DNA of 64,000 bases from Nocardioides sp. ChNu-153. GTDB lineage: Bacteria > Actinomycetota > Actinomycetes > Propionibacteriales > Nocardioidaceae. Location of the stretch: NCBI RefSeq assembly GCF_030466625.1, contig NZ_JADEVT010000012.1, positions 1 to 64,000 of the forward strand, in the 5' to 3' direction. How positions within the stretch are numbered: the stretch's first letter is position 1; every line of letters begins with the position of its first letter. The translations under genes were made by a program, and so were the position numbers. The notes below the pieces were generated by a model. The model was not told where the DNA came from, did no database searches, and was given only the letters and a program-made list of their open reading frames with translations. Shown piece by piece: positions 1 to 12,329 of this stretch.

Positions 1-708
1 GTCGACGCCGCCCGCACGACCCACGGCGCCGCGGACGCCGCGGCGGCCGCCGCGCGCACCCGGGCGGAGGTGACCGCCGCCCGGGCGGAGCGCGTCGGGG
101 CGCTCGCCGACGAGCTGCGGGCCGCGCTCGAGGCGTGGGAGCCGGTCCGGGCCGCCCACGAGGTCGCCGAGCGCGTCGCCACGCTGGCGTCGGGGCGCTC
201 CGGTGACAACCGCCTGCGGCTCGCGCTGCCGGCGTACGTCGTCGCGTGGCGCCTGGGCCAGGTCGTCGCGGCGGCCAACGACCGGCTGGGGCGCATGTCG
301 GGCCACCGTTACGCCCTCGAGCAGTCCGACGCACGGGGCGGCCTCGGCGTCGTCGTGCGCGACGACTGGTCCGGCGAGCGCCGCGACCCGGCCACGCTGT
401 CGGGCGGCGAGACGTTCGTCGTCTCCCTCGCCCTGGCGCTCGGCCTGGCGGACGTCGTCACGCAGGAGTCGGCGAGCGACGGCGAGGGCAGCGACCTGGA
501 GACGCTGTTCGTCGACGAGGGCTTCGGCTCGCTCGACCCCGACACCCTCGACGACGTGATGGACACGCTCGACGAGCTGCGCGAGGGCGGTCGCGTGGTG
601 GGGGTGGTGAGCCACGTCGGCGAGCTGCGCACCCGCATCACGACCCAGCTGCGGGTGACGCCGGCGCGCTCCGGATCCACGGTGCGGCTGGTCCACGCGG
701 ACGGGTAG
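1..708 (+). CDS. sbcC: Exonuclease SbcCD subunit C, C-terminal part (5' end outside window)
   Basis: The reading frame is open from base 1, so this is the last 235 residues of a longer gene. It carries the C-terminal half of an SMC/Rad50-type ATPase: an ABC signature (LSGGETF, about residues 132-138) followed by a Walker B segment (LFVDEGFGSLD, about residues 168-178) and a late SHVGELR switch motif. The upstream Ala/Arg-rich part looks like the end of the coiled coil. SbcC with the nuclease SbcD trims hairpins and DNA ends; SbcD would be expected upstream, outside the window. Family assignment is firm; the exact subfamily cannot be checked without the N-terminal Walker A. Confidence 0.88.
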   Translation, partial: VDAARTTHGAADAAAAAARTRAEVTAARAERVGALADELRAALEAWEPVRAAHEVAERVATLASGRSGDNRLRLALPAYVVAWRLGQVVAAANDRLGRMSGHRYALEQSDARGGLGVVVRDDWSGERRDPATLSGGETFVVSLALALGLADVVTQESASDGEGSDLETLFVDEGFGSLDPDTLDDVMDTLDELREGGRVVGVVSHVGELRTRITTQLRVTPARSGSTVRLVHADG

Positions 709-711
709 GTT
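706..711 (+). promoter_or_regulatory. Candidate -10 element for leaderless tldD
   Basis: TAGGTT lies exactly six bases before the tldD ATG and overlaps the sbcC stop codon. This spacing puts the transcription start on the A of the start codon. No Shine-Dalgarno sequence precedes the ATG. The same arrangement recurs before other genes in the window. Inferred from spacing only. Confidence 0.5.
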
Positions 712-717
712 CGCGCC

Positions 718-2246
<1,529 letters not shown>

Positions 2247-2250
<4 letters not shown>

Positions 2251-3638
2251 GCGAGCAGACCCGGCCCCAGGAGCTGGTCGAGCGGGCCCTGGCCGCCACG
2301 CGCTCCGACGACGCGGTGGTGCTCGTGACCGCCCGGTCGTCGGCGAACCTGCGCTGGGCGAACAACACGCTGACGACCAACGGCGAGATGCGCGGCGTCG
2401 AGGTGACGGTGCTGGCGTTCGACCGGCGCGCCGAGGGCGTCGCGGTCGGCTCGGTCACGAGCGCGGCCGCCTCGGTGGAGCAGGTGCTGGCCCTCGTCGA
2501 GCAGGCGGACGCCGCCGCCGCGGCCGCCGGGGTGGCCGACGACGCGTCCGACCTCGTCACCGGCGGGGCCGCCGCCGACTGGGACGAGCCGCCCGGCACC
2601 ACCTCGATCGGCGTGTACGACGCCGTGGCCCCCGCCCTCGGCGAGGCGTTCGGCACGGCCGGCGGCGCCGACCGGGTGCTCTACGGCTTCGTCGACCACG
2701 AGGTCGCGACGACCTACCTGGGCTCGACCACCGGCCTGCGGCTGCGCCACGTGCAGCCCACCGGGCACTGGGGATGCACGGCCAAGCCGTCCGACCTCTC
2801 CCAGAGCGCCTGGGCCGGCGGCGCGACCCGCGACTTCCGCGACGTCGACCCGGTCGCCTTCGAGGCCGACCTCGCGCGACGCCTGGCGTGGGGCCGGCGC
2901 CGCGTGGACCTCCCCGCGGGCCGCTACGACACCGTGCTCCCGCCGACCTCGGTGGCGGACCTCCTCATCTACACGCTGTGGGTCAGCTCGGGCCTCGACG
3001 CCCACGACGGCCAGTCGGTGTGGAGCCGTCGCGGCGGCGGCACCCGCGTCGGTGAGCAGGTGGCGCCGGCGTCGGTGCGGATGCACTCCGACCCGGGCTA
3101 CCCCGGGCTCGAGAGCGCGCCGTTCGTCCACACCTCCACCTCGGACGAGTCGACGTCGGTCTTCGACAACGGCCTGCCCGTCGGGCCCACCGACTGGATC
3201 CGGGACGGGCGGCTGACCAGCCTCCTGCAGAGCCGCCACTCGGCCCGGGTGACGGGGCTGCCGGTCACCCCGGCGCCGGACAACCTGGTGCTCGACGTCG
3301 CCGGTGGCGCCGGCAGCACCGAGGACCTCGTGGCCGGCACCGAGCGCGGGCTGCTCGTGACCTCGCTGTGGTACATCCGCGTCGTCGACCCGCAGAGCCT
3401 CCTGCTGACCGGGCTCACCCGCGACGGCGTCTACCTCGTCGAGGGCGGCGAGATCACGGGCGTCGTCAACAACTTCCGGTTCAACGAGAGCCCGGTCGAC
3501 GTGCTCGGCCGGTTCACCCACGCGGGCGCCACCGTGCCCAGCTTCAGCCGGGAGTGGGGCGACTACTTCTCCCGCACGGCGACGCCGGCCCTGCGACTGC
3601 CCGACTTCAACATGTCGAGCGTGTCCCAGGCGCAGTAG
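2247..3638 (+). CDS. tldE: TldE/PmbA metalloprotease partner subunit
   Basis: A 463-residue TldD/PmbA homologue starting at a GTG that overlaps the tldD stop (GTGA), so the two subunits should be translationally coupled and made in similar amounts. It lacks the HExxxH zinc motif of TldD, as expected for the non-catalytic partner that helps form the substrate tunnel. The C-terminal domain is recognisable ([19 protein letters not shown]). The reading frame stays open far upstream into sbcC and tldD, but that extension is only a shadow of those genes. Confidence 0.93.
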
Positions 3639-3768
3639 CAGCGCCGGGGCGGCGCGCGTCACCGTTGTCCCGCGGACCAGCGGGTACCGGCGGTGACCGC
3701 GCGAGAGGGAGTGCGTGCGGTGCGGGGCGCCACCGCGCCCCGGGACACATCGACACAGGAGGCGTTCA

Positions 3769-4086
3769 ATGCGCAAGCTGACGTTGCTGCTCGGGATCGG
3801 AATCGGCTACGTGCTGGGGGCGCGCGCCGGCCAGCAGCGCTACGAGGAGATCAAGGCGCAGGCCTCGCGGGCGTGGAACAGCCCCGCCGTGCAGGAGAAG
3901 GCCGCCCAGGCGCAGGAGAAGGTCAAGGAGACCGCCCCCAAGGTCGGCGAGAAGGCGAGCGAGGTGGCGTCCACCGTCGCCGCCAAGGTGAAGAAGGACG
4001 ACGAGGGCACCGGCACGAACGCGGACCCGTCGGGCACCCCCATCGCGGACGGCCTGGCGCAGCCGGGCTCGTCGGCCGGCGTCTGA
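3769..4086 (+). CDS. Small YtxH-like membrane-anchored protein
   Basis: A 105-residue protein. The ATG is chosen because AGGAGG lies at 3757-3762, six bases upstream. Residues 3-18 form a short glycine-rich hydrophobic segment ending in GARAG, typical of YtxH-type proteins. A charged Lys/Glu/Ala-rich amphipathic helix follows (VQEKAAQAQEKVKETA). It opens a run of five small or membrane genes on the same strand. The family is associated with general stress in other bacteria; no specific activity can be read from the sequence. Confidence 0.72.
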   Translation: MRKLTLLLGIGIGYVLGARAGQQRYEEIKAQASRAWNSPAVQEKAAQAQEKVKETAPKVGEKASEVASTVAAKVKKDDEGTGTNADPSGTPIADGLAQPGSSAGV

Positions 4087-4093
4087 GGTCGTC

Positions 4094-4504
4094 GTGAGCA
4101 GCGTCCGAGGAGACGAGTCCACCGGCGAGCTGATCTCGCGCCTGTCGACGCAGACCTCCGAGCTCGTCCGCGGGGAGATCAAGCTCGCCCAGGCCGAGAT
4201 CGCGCGCAAGGTCCGGTACGCCGGCTTCGGCGCCGCCGGTTTCGGCGCGGCCGCCCTGATCGGCTTCTTCGGCCTGGGCACCCTCATCGCCACCATCATC
4301 ATCGCGCTGGACCTCGTCGTGCCCCTGTGGCTGGCCGGGCTCATCGTGACCCTCGCCCTCCTGCTCCTCGCCGGTGTCCTCGCGCTCGTCGGCAAGAAGC
4401 AGGTGGCCCACGCCACGCCGGCGGTGCCCGAGCGCACCGTCGAGAACGTGAAGGAAGACGTCCGCACCGTCAAGGAGGCCCGTCAGCATGACCACACCAC
4501 CTGA
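4094..4504 (+). CDS. Actinobacterial Holin-X / DUF1469 family membrane protein
   Basis: A 136-residue protein with a GTG start seven bases after the previous stop. The N-terminal amphipathic part (STQTSELVRGEIKLAQAEI) is characteristic of the Putative Actinobacterial Holin-X/DUF1469 family. Two hydrophobic segments follow at roughly residues 45-72 and 78-105, then a charged tail. Despite the name there are no phage genes nearby, so a chromosomal envelope role is more likely than lysis. Its last 17 bases overlap the start of the DUF3618 gene, which implies coupled translation. Confidence 0.85.
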   Translation: MSSVRGDESTGELISRLSTQTSELVRGEIKLAQAEIARKVRYAGFGAAGFGAAALIGFFGLGTLIATIIIALDLVVPLWLAGLIVTLALLLLAGVLALVGKKQVAHATPAVPERTVENVKEDVRTVKEARQHDHTT

Positions 4505-4886
4505 GTCCGGCGCGCACCGGGCCGACGGGCCCACCGACGGCGAGCCGAGCATCGAGGAGCTGCAGCACGAGGTCGAGCAGGTCCGGGCCGAGCTCGGCGA
4601 GACCGTCGAGGCCCTCACGGCCAAGCTGGACGTCAAGGGCCGGGCCCACGACAAGGTCGAGGAGGTCAAGGGCAACGTCGGTGACGGCGTCGCCCAGGCC
4701 AAGGACCAGGTCGTCGGGGCCGCCGGCCACGCCAAGGAGCAGGCCACGGCGGCCGTCGACCAGGCCCGCGAGGCCCTGACCGACGAGCGGGGCCGCCCGA
4801 CCTCCGTCGCGCTGGGAGGCGCGGGCGGCCTGGTGGCGGTGGCCGTCCTGGTCACCGTCGTCGTCCTGTGGCGTCGTCGACGGTGA
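4488..4886 (+). CDS. DUF3618 family membrane-anchored protein
   Basis: A 132-residue protein. Residues about 20-45 carry the DUF3618 pattern (EELQHEVEQVRAELGETV), followed by a long Ala/Lys/Asp helix and a single C-terminal membrane segment (about residues 107-128) ending in WRRRR, which suggests the helical part faces the cytoplasm. It overlaps the Holin-X gene and sits just before the BrkB gene. DUF3618 and Holin-X proteins are regular neighbours in actinobacteria. Function unknown. Confidence 0.82.
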   Translation: MTTPPESGAHRADGPTDGEPSIEELQHEVEQVRAELGETVEALTAKLDVKGRAHDKVEEVKGNVGDGVAQAKDQVVGAAGHAKEQATAAVDQAREALTDERGRPTSVALGGAGGLVAVAVLVTVVVLWRRRR

Positions 4887-4896
4887 GGGGGCTCCG

Positions 4897-6042
4897 GTGC
4901 TAGGACGAGGGAAGAAGAAGACGCACGACCACGCGGCCGCCCACGCGACGCCGCGGCCCGGCGAGTCGACGGAGGAGCAGCGGAGCCGCACGGCGCCCGA
5001 CCCCGACGACCCCCGCAAGCCGGACTCGATGGGCGACCTCGAGAAGGCGTCGTGGCGCTACGTCGCACGACGCACGATGCGCGAGTTCAGCAAGGACCAG
5101 TGCACGGACCTCGCGGCCGCGCTCACCTACTACGCGGTGCTCGCGCTGTTCCCGGGGCTCGTCGCCCTGCTCTCGCTGGTCGGCCTGTTCGGCCAGGGGC
5201 AGGCGACCGTCGACACGCTCCTGCAGATCCTGCGGGACGTCGGCGCCGGCTCGGCCGCGGACACCCTCGAGCCGACGCTGCAGCAGCTCTCCGCCTCCCA
5301 GGGCGCCGGCCTCGCGTTCGTCATCGGACTCGCCGCCGCCCTGTGGTCGGCCTCGGGCTACGTCAACTCGTTCGGGCGCGCCATGAACCGGATCTACGAG
5401 ATCCGCGAGGGCCGGCCGATCTGGAAGCTCCGCCCCGTGATGCTCCTGCTGACCGCCGTGTCGGTGGTGCTGGTGGCGCTCGTGGCGCTCGGGCTGGTCA
5501 TCTCCGGCCCGGCGGCGACCGCCGTCGGTGACGCGATCGGCGTGGGCTCGGCCGCGGTCACGGTGTGGAACATCGTGAAGTGGCCGGTCATCCTGCTCGC
5601 CGTGGTCGTCGTCGTGGCGCTGCTCTACTACGTGACGCCGAACGTGCAGCAGCCCAAGTTCCGCTGGATCAGCGTCGGTGCCATCGTCGCGATCCTCACC
5701 TGGGTCGTCGCCTCGGCGGCGTTCGGGTTCTACGTCGCGAACTTCGGCAGCTACAACAAGACGTACGGCTCGCTCGCCGGCGTCGCGGTCTTCCTGCTCT
5801 GGCTGTGGATCACGAACCTCGCGCTGCTGTTCGGCGCCGAGCTCGACGCCGAGCTCGAGCGGGGCCGGGAGCTCCAGGCCGGCATCGCCGCGGAGGAGAC
5901 CATCCAGCTGCCGCCGCGCGACACGCGCACGACGGAGAAGGCCGACGAGAAGCACGCGGACGACGTCGAGGAGGGCCGTCGCCTGCGGGCCGACGGCGGA
6001 CGTGAGGACGCCACCGCACAGCGGGGAGGAGATCGACGATGA
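4897..6042 (+). CDS. YihY/virulence factor BrkB family membrane protein
   Basis: A 381-residue integral membrane protein with a GTG start. After a charged N-terminal tail of about 55 residues comes the BrkB core with six predicted membrane segments. Family landmarks include DLAAALTYYAVLALFPGL, LWSASGYVNSFGRAMNRIY and the late GSYNKTYGSLAGVAVFLLW. The last 60 residues are a hydrophilic, charged tail. The stop overlaps the start of the DUF4235 gene (ATGA). Older names as a ribonuclease or complement-resistance factor are not supported; a transport or envelope role is inferred from topology. Confidence 0.9.
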   Translation: MLGRGKKKTHDHAAAHATPRPGESTEEQRSRTAPDPDDPRKPDSMGDLEKASWRYVARRTMREFSKDQCTDLAAALTYYAVLALFPGLVALLSLVGLFGQGQATVDTLLQILRDVGAGSAADTLEPTLQQLSASQGAGLAFVIGLAAALWSASGYVNSFGRAMNRIYEIREGRPIWKLRPVMLLLTAVSVVLVALVALGLVISGPAATAVGDAIGVGSAAVTVWNIVKWPVILLAVVVVVALLYYVTPNVQQPKFRWISVGAIVAILTWVVASAAFGFYVANFGSYNKTYGSLAGVAVFLLWLWITNLALLFGAELDAELERGRELQAGIAAEETIQLPPRDTRTTEKADEKHADDVEEGRRLRADGGREDATAQRGGDRR

Positions 6043-6335
6043 AGCGAGAGGAACCGGGCAGCCGCTCGGCGAAGCTGCTCTACCGCCCCATCGGGCTCGT
6101 GAGCAGCCTGCTCGCCGGCGTCATCGCGGGTGAGATCTTCCAGCAGGTCTGGAAGAAGGCCGTGCCCACGGCGTCCGACGACGCTCCCCGGCCCCTGGAG
6201 TCGGAGTACCCGTTGCGCGAGATCATCCTCGCCGCGGCGGTGCAGGGGGCGATCTTCTCGGTCGTCAAGGCGCTCATCAACCGCGGCGGTGCGCGGGTCT
6301 ACCAGCGCGCCACCGGCGACTGGCCCGGCGACTGA
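6039..6335 (+). CDS. DUF4235 family small membrane protein
   Basis: A 98-residue protein with the DUF4235 pattern (KLLYRPIGLVSSLLAGVIAG and, later, AAVQGAIFSVVKALINRGG), giving two membrane segments. GGGGAGGAG lies just upstream and the ATG overlaps the BrkB stop. It is the last gene of the five-gene envelope module and is followed by a 15-bp tandem repeat and a strong hairpin. Function unknown. Confidence 0.85.
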   Translation: MKREEPGSRSAKLLYRPIGLVSSLLAGVIAGEIFQQVWKKAVPTASDDAPRPLESEYPLREIILAAAVQGAIFSVVKALINRGGARVYQRATGDWPGD

Positions 6336-6342
6336 GCGGTAC

Positions 6343-6387
6343 CCCCCGCACGACCGACCCCCGCACGGCCGACCCCTGCACGACGAC
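6343..6387. repeat. 15-bp tandem repeat (3 copies) after a stop codon
   Basis: Consensus CCCCCGCACGACCGA. Copies lie at 6343-6357, 6358-6372 (one change) and 6373-6387 (degenerate). The array starts 7 bases after the DUF4235 stop and its last bases form the left arm of the following terminator hairpin. Confidence 0.8.
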
Positions 6388-6423
6388 GGAGCCCCGGGCC
6401 ACCACGGCCCGGGGCTCCGTCGT
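6383..6423. terminator. Bidirectional hairpin terminator between DUF4235 and gcvP
   Basis: A perfect 18-bp inverted repeat: left arm 6383-6400, loop ACCAC, right arm 6406-6423. It separates two convergent genes. There is no T run, which is common in very GC-rich actinobacteria. Confidence 0.85.
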
Positions 6424-6444
6424 ACCCACGAGGGGTCGGGACGC

Positions 6445-9354
<2,910 letters not shown>

Positions 9355-9440
9355 GAGGCGCTCCGTCACCAGGGGTCGGTCGGTCCGCCTCCCCCTCTGT
9401 CACCGACGTCGCCGTCCGCTCCAGAGTCGCCTCGTCCGCT

Positions 9441-9545
9441 CGGTCCGTGCGCCTGAGAGGTTCCGGGGAGGAATTGCCCCTTCGGCGCTCCGTCGACGTC
9501 CGCTCGCGCGGGCGCACGGAGGCTCTCCCGTGCGGATTCGTCAGC
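9441..9545 (-). ncRNA. Glycine riboswitch in the gcvP leader
   Basis: Read on the minus strand, the leader contains GGGAGAGCC, then GCGCCGAAGGGGCAATT (plus 9472-9488) and CCTCTCAGGCGCACGGACCG (plus 9441-9460). These are the conserved core segments of the glycine aptamer. A following ACTCTGGAG (plus 9423-9431) resembles the linker that joins tandem aptamers, but no second complete core follows, so this looks like one aptamer with a degenerate second half. Its position about 90 bases before gcvP supports control by glycine. Confidence 0.9.
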
Positions 9546-9576
9546 GCTCGCCACGCTACCACCGCAGACGCGACGA

Positions 9577-9605
9577 GGGCCCGGCACCACGAGGGTGCCG
9601 GGCCC
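9577..9605 (-). terminator. Hairpin terminator downstream of the ResR-like gene
   Basis: A 12-bp perfect stem (9577-9588 with 9594-9605) and a loop of ACGAG. It lies 44 bases after the MerR gene stop and just upstream of the riboswitch, so it should insulate gcvP, leaving the riboswitch transcript to its own promoter. No T run. Confidence 0.75.
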
Positions 9606-9648
9606 CCGACGGAGGTGGTCCGGTGGAGCTCAGCCGGTGGAGCGGGGT

Positions 9649-10263
9649 TCAGCCGATGCGACGGGCGCGCCGCGCGGCGAGCTCGTCGACGACCGACGCG
9701 CCGGCCTCGGCCGCGTCGTCCGCGGTGCGCTCGCTCGGCAGCTCGGCCAGCGAGCCCTCGATCTCGCGCCACACGCCGCCGATCGCGATGCCGAACACGC
9801 CCTGGCCGCCTTGGAGCAGGTCGATGACCTCGTCGTTGGTCGTGCACTCGTAGACCGAGGCACCGTCGCTCATGAGCGTGACGCGCGTCAGGTCGTCGGT
9901 GCCGCGCTCGCGCAGGTGGGAGATGGCGGTGCGGATCTGCGGCAGGGAGATGCCCGCGTCCAGCAGCCGCTTGATGATCTTGAGGATGAGGATGTCGCGG
10001 AAGGAGTAGAGCCGCTGCGAGCCCGACCCCTTGGCGCCGCGGATCGACGGCTCGACGAGGCCCGTGCGGGCCCAGTAGTCGAGCTGGCGGTAGGTGATGC
10101 CGGCGGCGTTGCACGCGGTCGGCCCGCGGTACCCCAGGTCGCTGGGCAGCGGCGACACGTCGTCGGTGAAGAGCAGCCCCTGCTCGTCGGCGAGCTCGGT
10201 CGCCTCGGCGACCGCCTGCTCGTCAGCCCCGCTGCGCGCGGGCTGCTCGTCGTTCCTGCTCAC
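9649..10263 (-). CDS. resR: MerR family regulator, Rv1830 (ResR/McdR)-like
   Basis: A 204-residue regulator. The winged-helix part reads YRQLDYWARTGLVEPSI followed by SQRLYSFRDILILKIIKRLL, the MerR DNA-binding fold, then a C-terminal helical region without effector cysteines. I start at GTG 10263 because GGAGG lies five bases before it; an upstream in-frame TTG at 10296 is less likely. The order gcvH-garA-MerR-DUF151-MerR-gcvP matches M. tuberculosis Rv1826-Rv1832, where this gene (Rv1830) affects cell division and antibiotic recovery. It has its own sigma-70-type promoter. Confidence 0.88.
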   Translation of the reverse strand: MSRNDEQPARSGADEQAVAEATELADEQGLLFTDDVSPLPSDLGYRGPTACNAAGITYRQLDYWARTGLVEPSIRGAKGSGSQRLYSFRDILILKIIKRLLDAGISLPQIRTAISHLRERGTDDLTRVTLMSDGASVYECTTNDEVIDLLQGGQGVFGIAIGGVWREIEGSLAELPSERTADDAAEAGASVVDELAARRARRIG

Positions 10264-10354
10264 TGCGACCTCCGTCGGTTCCTTCGCGTCACGCAACTCC
10301 GGAGGGAAGTGGTCGTGCGGAGCACAACGGTGGAGTTACAACGAAGAGGGTCCC

Positions 10355-10383
10355 AACGTAGGCCCGGCACCCGGTCGGGTCAA
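10355..10383 (-). promoter_or_regulatory. Sigma-70-type promoter for the ResR-like gene
   Basis: On the minus strand TTGACC (10383-10378) is followed after exactly 17 bases by TACGTT (10360-10355). This leaves an untranslated leader of about 85 bases before the GTG at 10263. The 17-base spacer is normal, unlike the 19-20 base spacer of classic MerR-activated promoters. Confidence 0.6.
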
Positions 10384-10442
10384 CGCGCGACACGCCGGTC
10401 GCAACCCTCCATCTCAGGTCGAGGGTCACACTTCGGCGACGG

Positions 10443-10910
10443 TCAGAGCGACTCGAAGTCGTCGGGCGTGACGTGGTCGAGGAACTCGCGGAACTTCTCC
10501 ACCTCGTCCTCCTGCTCGGCCGGCACGGCCAGCCCGGCCTCGTCGAGCACGTCGTCGGCGCAGACGATGCGGGAGCCGGTGCGCAGGGCCAGCGCGATGG
10601 AGTCCGACGGCCGCGCGCTCACCTCGACGCCGGAGGCGAGCACGAGCTGGGCGTAGAAAACGCCGTCGCGGACCTCCACGATCCGCACCTCCTCGAGGCC
10701 GTTGCCCGTCGCCTCCAGCACGTCCTTCAGCAGGTCGTGCGTGAGGGGTCGCGGCGGCACCACCCCCTGCTGGGCGAACGCGATCGCCGTCGCCTCCACC
10801 GCCCCGATCCAGATGGGCAGGTAGCGCTCCCCCGAGCTCTCGCGCAGCAGCACGATCGGGTGGTTGGAGGGCATCTCCACACGGACTCCGACGACATCTA
10901 CCTCGCGCAC
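10443..10910 (-). CDS. Bifunctional nuclease (DUF151) family protein
   Basis: A 155-residue DUF151 protein, orthologous by position to Rv1829. The core is recognisable: LLRESSGERYLPIWIG, then RPLTHDLL and ARPSDSIALALRTG. The start is set at GTG 10910 because TAGGGT (10923-10918) lies seven bases before it and the resulting N-terminus (MREVDVVGVRVEMP) fits the family; GTGs at 10916 and 10919 are possible. Plant relatives have nuclease activity; the bacterial role is not established. The first codons are unusually AT-rich for this genome (GTA, GAT, GGA). Confidence 0.85.
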   Translation of the reverse strand: MREVDVVGVRVEMPSNHPIVLLRESSGERYLPIWIGAVEATAIAFAQQGVVPPRPLTHDLLKDVLEATGNGLEEVRIVEVRDGVFYAQLVLASGVEVSARPSDSIALALRTGSRIVCADDVLDEAGLAVPAEQEDEVEKFREFLDHVTPDDFESL

Positions 10911-10917
10911 GTCCACC

Positions 10918-10923
10918 ACCCTA
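10918..10923 (-). promoter_or_regulatory. Candidate -10 element for the leaderless DUF151 gene
   Basis: TAGGGT on the minus strand ends seven bases before GTG 10910. It overlaps the alternative upstream GTG at 10919, which argues against that start. Confidence 0.45.
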
Positions 10924-10963
10924 CTCCCGGGACCGAGCCGGGCCGGACCGCGCGGAGCGGGCC

Positions 10964-11713
10964 TCAGCGCCCGGGCAGCGAGCCCTTGACGAGGGTGGCG
11001 TGCAGGCGCACGGTCAGCGCGGCGATCCGGGCGGCGACATCGGCGGCGCGCGCCTCCGCGGCGGCGTCGCGGCTGCGGCGTACCGGGGCCACGACCTGCT
11101 CGACGAGGCCGACCTCGCGGTCGGCGGCGGCGCGAAAGGCGCGCAGGTGGCGCGGCTCGATGCCGAAGGCCTCGAGCTCGCGGGCGGTGTCGGCGACGAC
11201 GAGGTCCTCGGCGTCGTAGTGACCCGTGCCCGACGGCCGCACGAGGCCGTAGTCCTCGAGCGTGGCGAGGAACGGCTCCTCGATGCCCGCGACCGTGAGC
11301 AGCTCGCGGCGGGTCAGGCGCACCTGGCCGCGGCGCCGGAACTCCTCGGGCCCGGGCAGCCCGTCGGCCGCCAGCGCCACCTTGGGCACCGTGGGCACGA
11401 CGCCCTCGATGGGGGGCGGCTCGAGGCCGCGGTCGATGGCGTCGAGGTGCTCGCCGATCACCTTCAGCGGCAGGTAGTGGTCGCGCTGCATGACGAGCAC
11501 GTAGCGCAGCCGGTCGACGTCACCGGGGGCGAACTTGCGGTAGCCCGACGGCGTGCGCTCGGGCTTGATGAGCCCCTTGTCCTCGAGGAACCGGATCTTG
11601 GGGATGGTGATGCCCGGGAACTCCGGTCGCAGGACGTCCAGCACCTGACCGATGTTCATCCGGTCGGCGTGGGCGCCCCCCTGCCGGTGCGGGTCGACGC
11701 CGGGGGCGGCCAT
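10964..11713 (-). CDS. ftsR: MerR family regulator, FtsR/Rv1828-like
   Basis: A 249-residue regulator. The N-terminal MerR domain reads MNIGQVLDVLRPEFPGIT then KIRFLEDKGLIKPERTPSGY, and the C-terminal half contains a second winged-helix-like part (RLTRRELLTVAGI). By order it matches Rv1828; the Corynebacterium orthologue FtsR activates ftsZ. The ATG at 11713 lies two bases after the garA stop, so it is probably cotranslated with garA; a second ATG at 11659 is an alternative start. It lacks Cys ligands for metal sensing. Confidence 0.88.
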   Translation of the reverse strand: MAAPGVDPHRQGGAHADRMNIGQVLDVLRPEFPGITIPKIRFLEDKGLIKPERTPSGYRKFAPGDVDRLRYVLVMQRDHYLPLKVIGEHLDAIDRGLEPPPIEGVVPTVPKVALAADGLPGPEEFRRRGQVRLTRRELLTVAGIEEPFLATLEDYGLVRPSGTGHYDAEDLVVADTARELEAFGIEPRHLRAFRAAADREVGLVEQVVAPVRRSRDAAAEARAADVAARIAALTVRLHATLVKGSLPGR

Positions 11714-11715
11714 GC

Positions 11716-12216
11716 TCAGACCGGCGCGCCCGAGAAGAACACCAGCCGGTACTTGCCGATCTGGACCTCGTCGCCGTCCTTGAGCGTGACCTCGTCGATG
11801 CGGTCGCGGTTCACGTACGTGCCGTTGAGGCTGCCGACGTCGGAGACGGTGAACCGTCCCCCGGTACGGCGGAAGTCCGCGTGGCGGCGCGACACCGTCA
11901 CGTCGTCGAGGAAGATCTCGCTCTCCGGGTGGCGCCCGGCGGTCACGAGGTCGGTGTCGAGGAGGAAGCGGCTGCCCGCGCCCGGGCCGCGCTGCACCAC
12001 GAGGAGCGCGTGGCCCGGCGGGAGTGCATCCACCGCGGCGGCGTCGACGGGGTTCAGCGCCCGGTCCGAGCTCTCGGTGGTGGAGGACGCACCGAACGTG
12101 ATGGTGGCCGTCGACTCCGACGCGGCGGGGGCGGACGTCACCAGCTTGGTGCCGCACTGGGAGCAGAACCGGGCCTCGTCCGGGTTCTGGCTACCGCAGG
12201 CTGTGCAGAACGGCAT
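11716..12216 (-). CDS. garA: FHA-domain regulator of central metabolism, GarA/OdhI family
   Basis: A 166-residue protein with a zinc ribbon at the N-terminus (CxxC-x10-CxxC, residues 4-21) and an FHA domain in the C-terminal half (TAGRHPESEIFLDDVTVSRR and GSLNGTYVNRDRID). GarA/OdhI proteins bind and inhibit 2-oxoglutarate dehydrogenase and steer glutamate metabolism, switched by Ser/Thr kinases on an N-terminal Thr. A Ser/Thr-rich stretch (about residues 34-50) is the likely phosphorylation region, but the exact ETTS motif is not present. The start at 12216 is favoured by AGGAGG eight bases upstream. The zinc ribbon is extra relative to mycobacterial GarA. Confidence 0.9.
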   Translation of the reverse strand: MPFCTACGSQNPDEARFCSQCGTKLVTSAPAASESTATITFGASSTTESSDRALNPVDAAAVDALPPGHALLVVQRGPGAGSRFLLDTDLVTAGRHPESEIFLDDVTVSRRHADFRRTGGRFTVSDVGSLNGTYVNRDRIDEVTLKDGDEVQIGKYRLVFFSGAPV

Positions 12217-12329
12217 GGTGATGGCCTCCTGGGGGGTCACGGAAACCCTCAACGGCGGGCTGAGGGTGACGAGGTCCGAACCTACCAGTCACGGGGCTCG
12301 GATCAACCGGGGACGGACGGTGGTCTGGT

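Noticed and set aside
4094-4504. Holin as a sign of a prophage
   Set aside because: No integrase, terminase, capsid, lysin or attachment repeats nearby; Holin-X proteins are chromosomal in actinobacteria.
10264-10296. TTG at 10296 as start of the ResR-like gene
   Set aside because: GTG 10263 has GGAGG at good distance, while the TTG has none.
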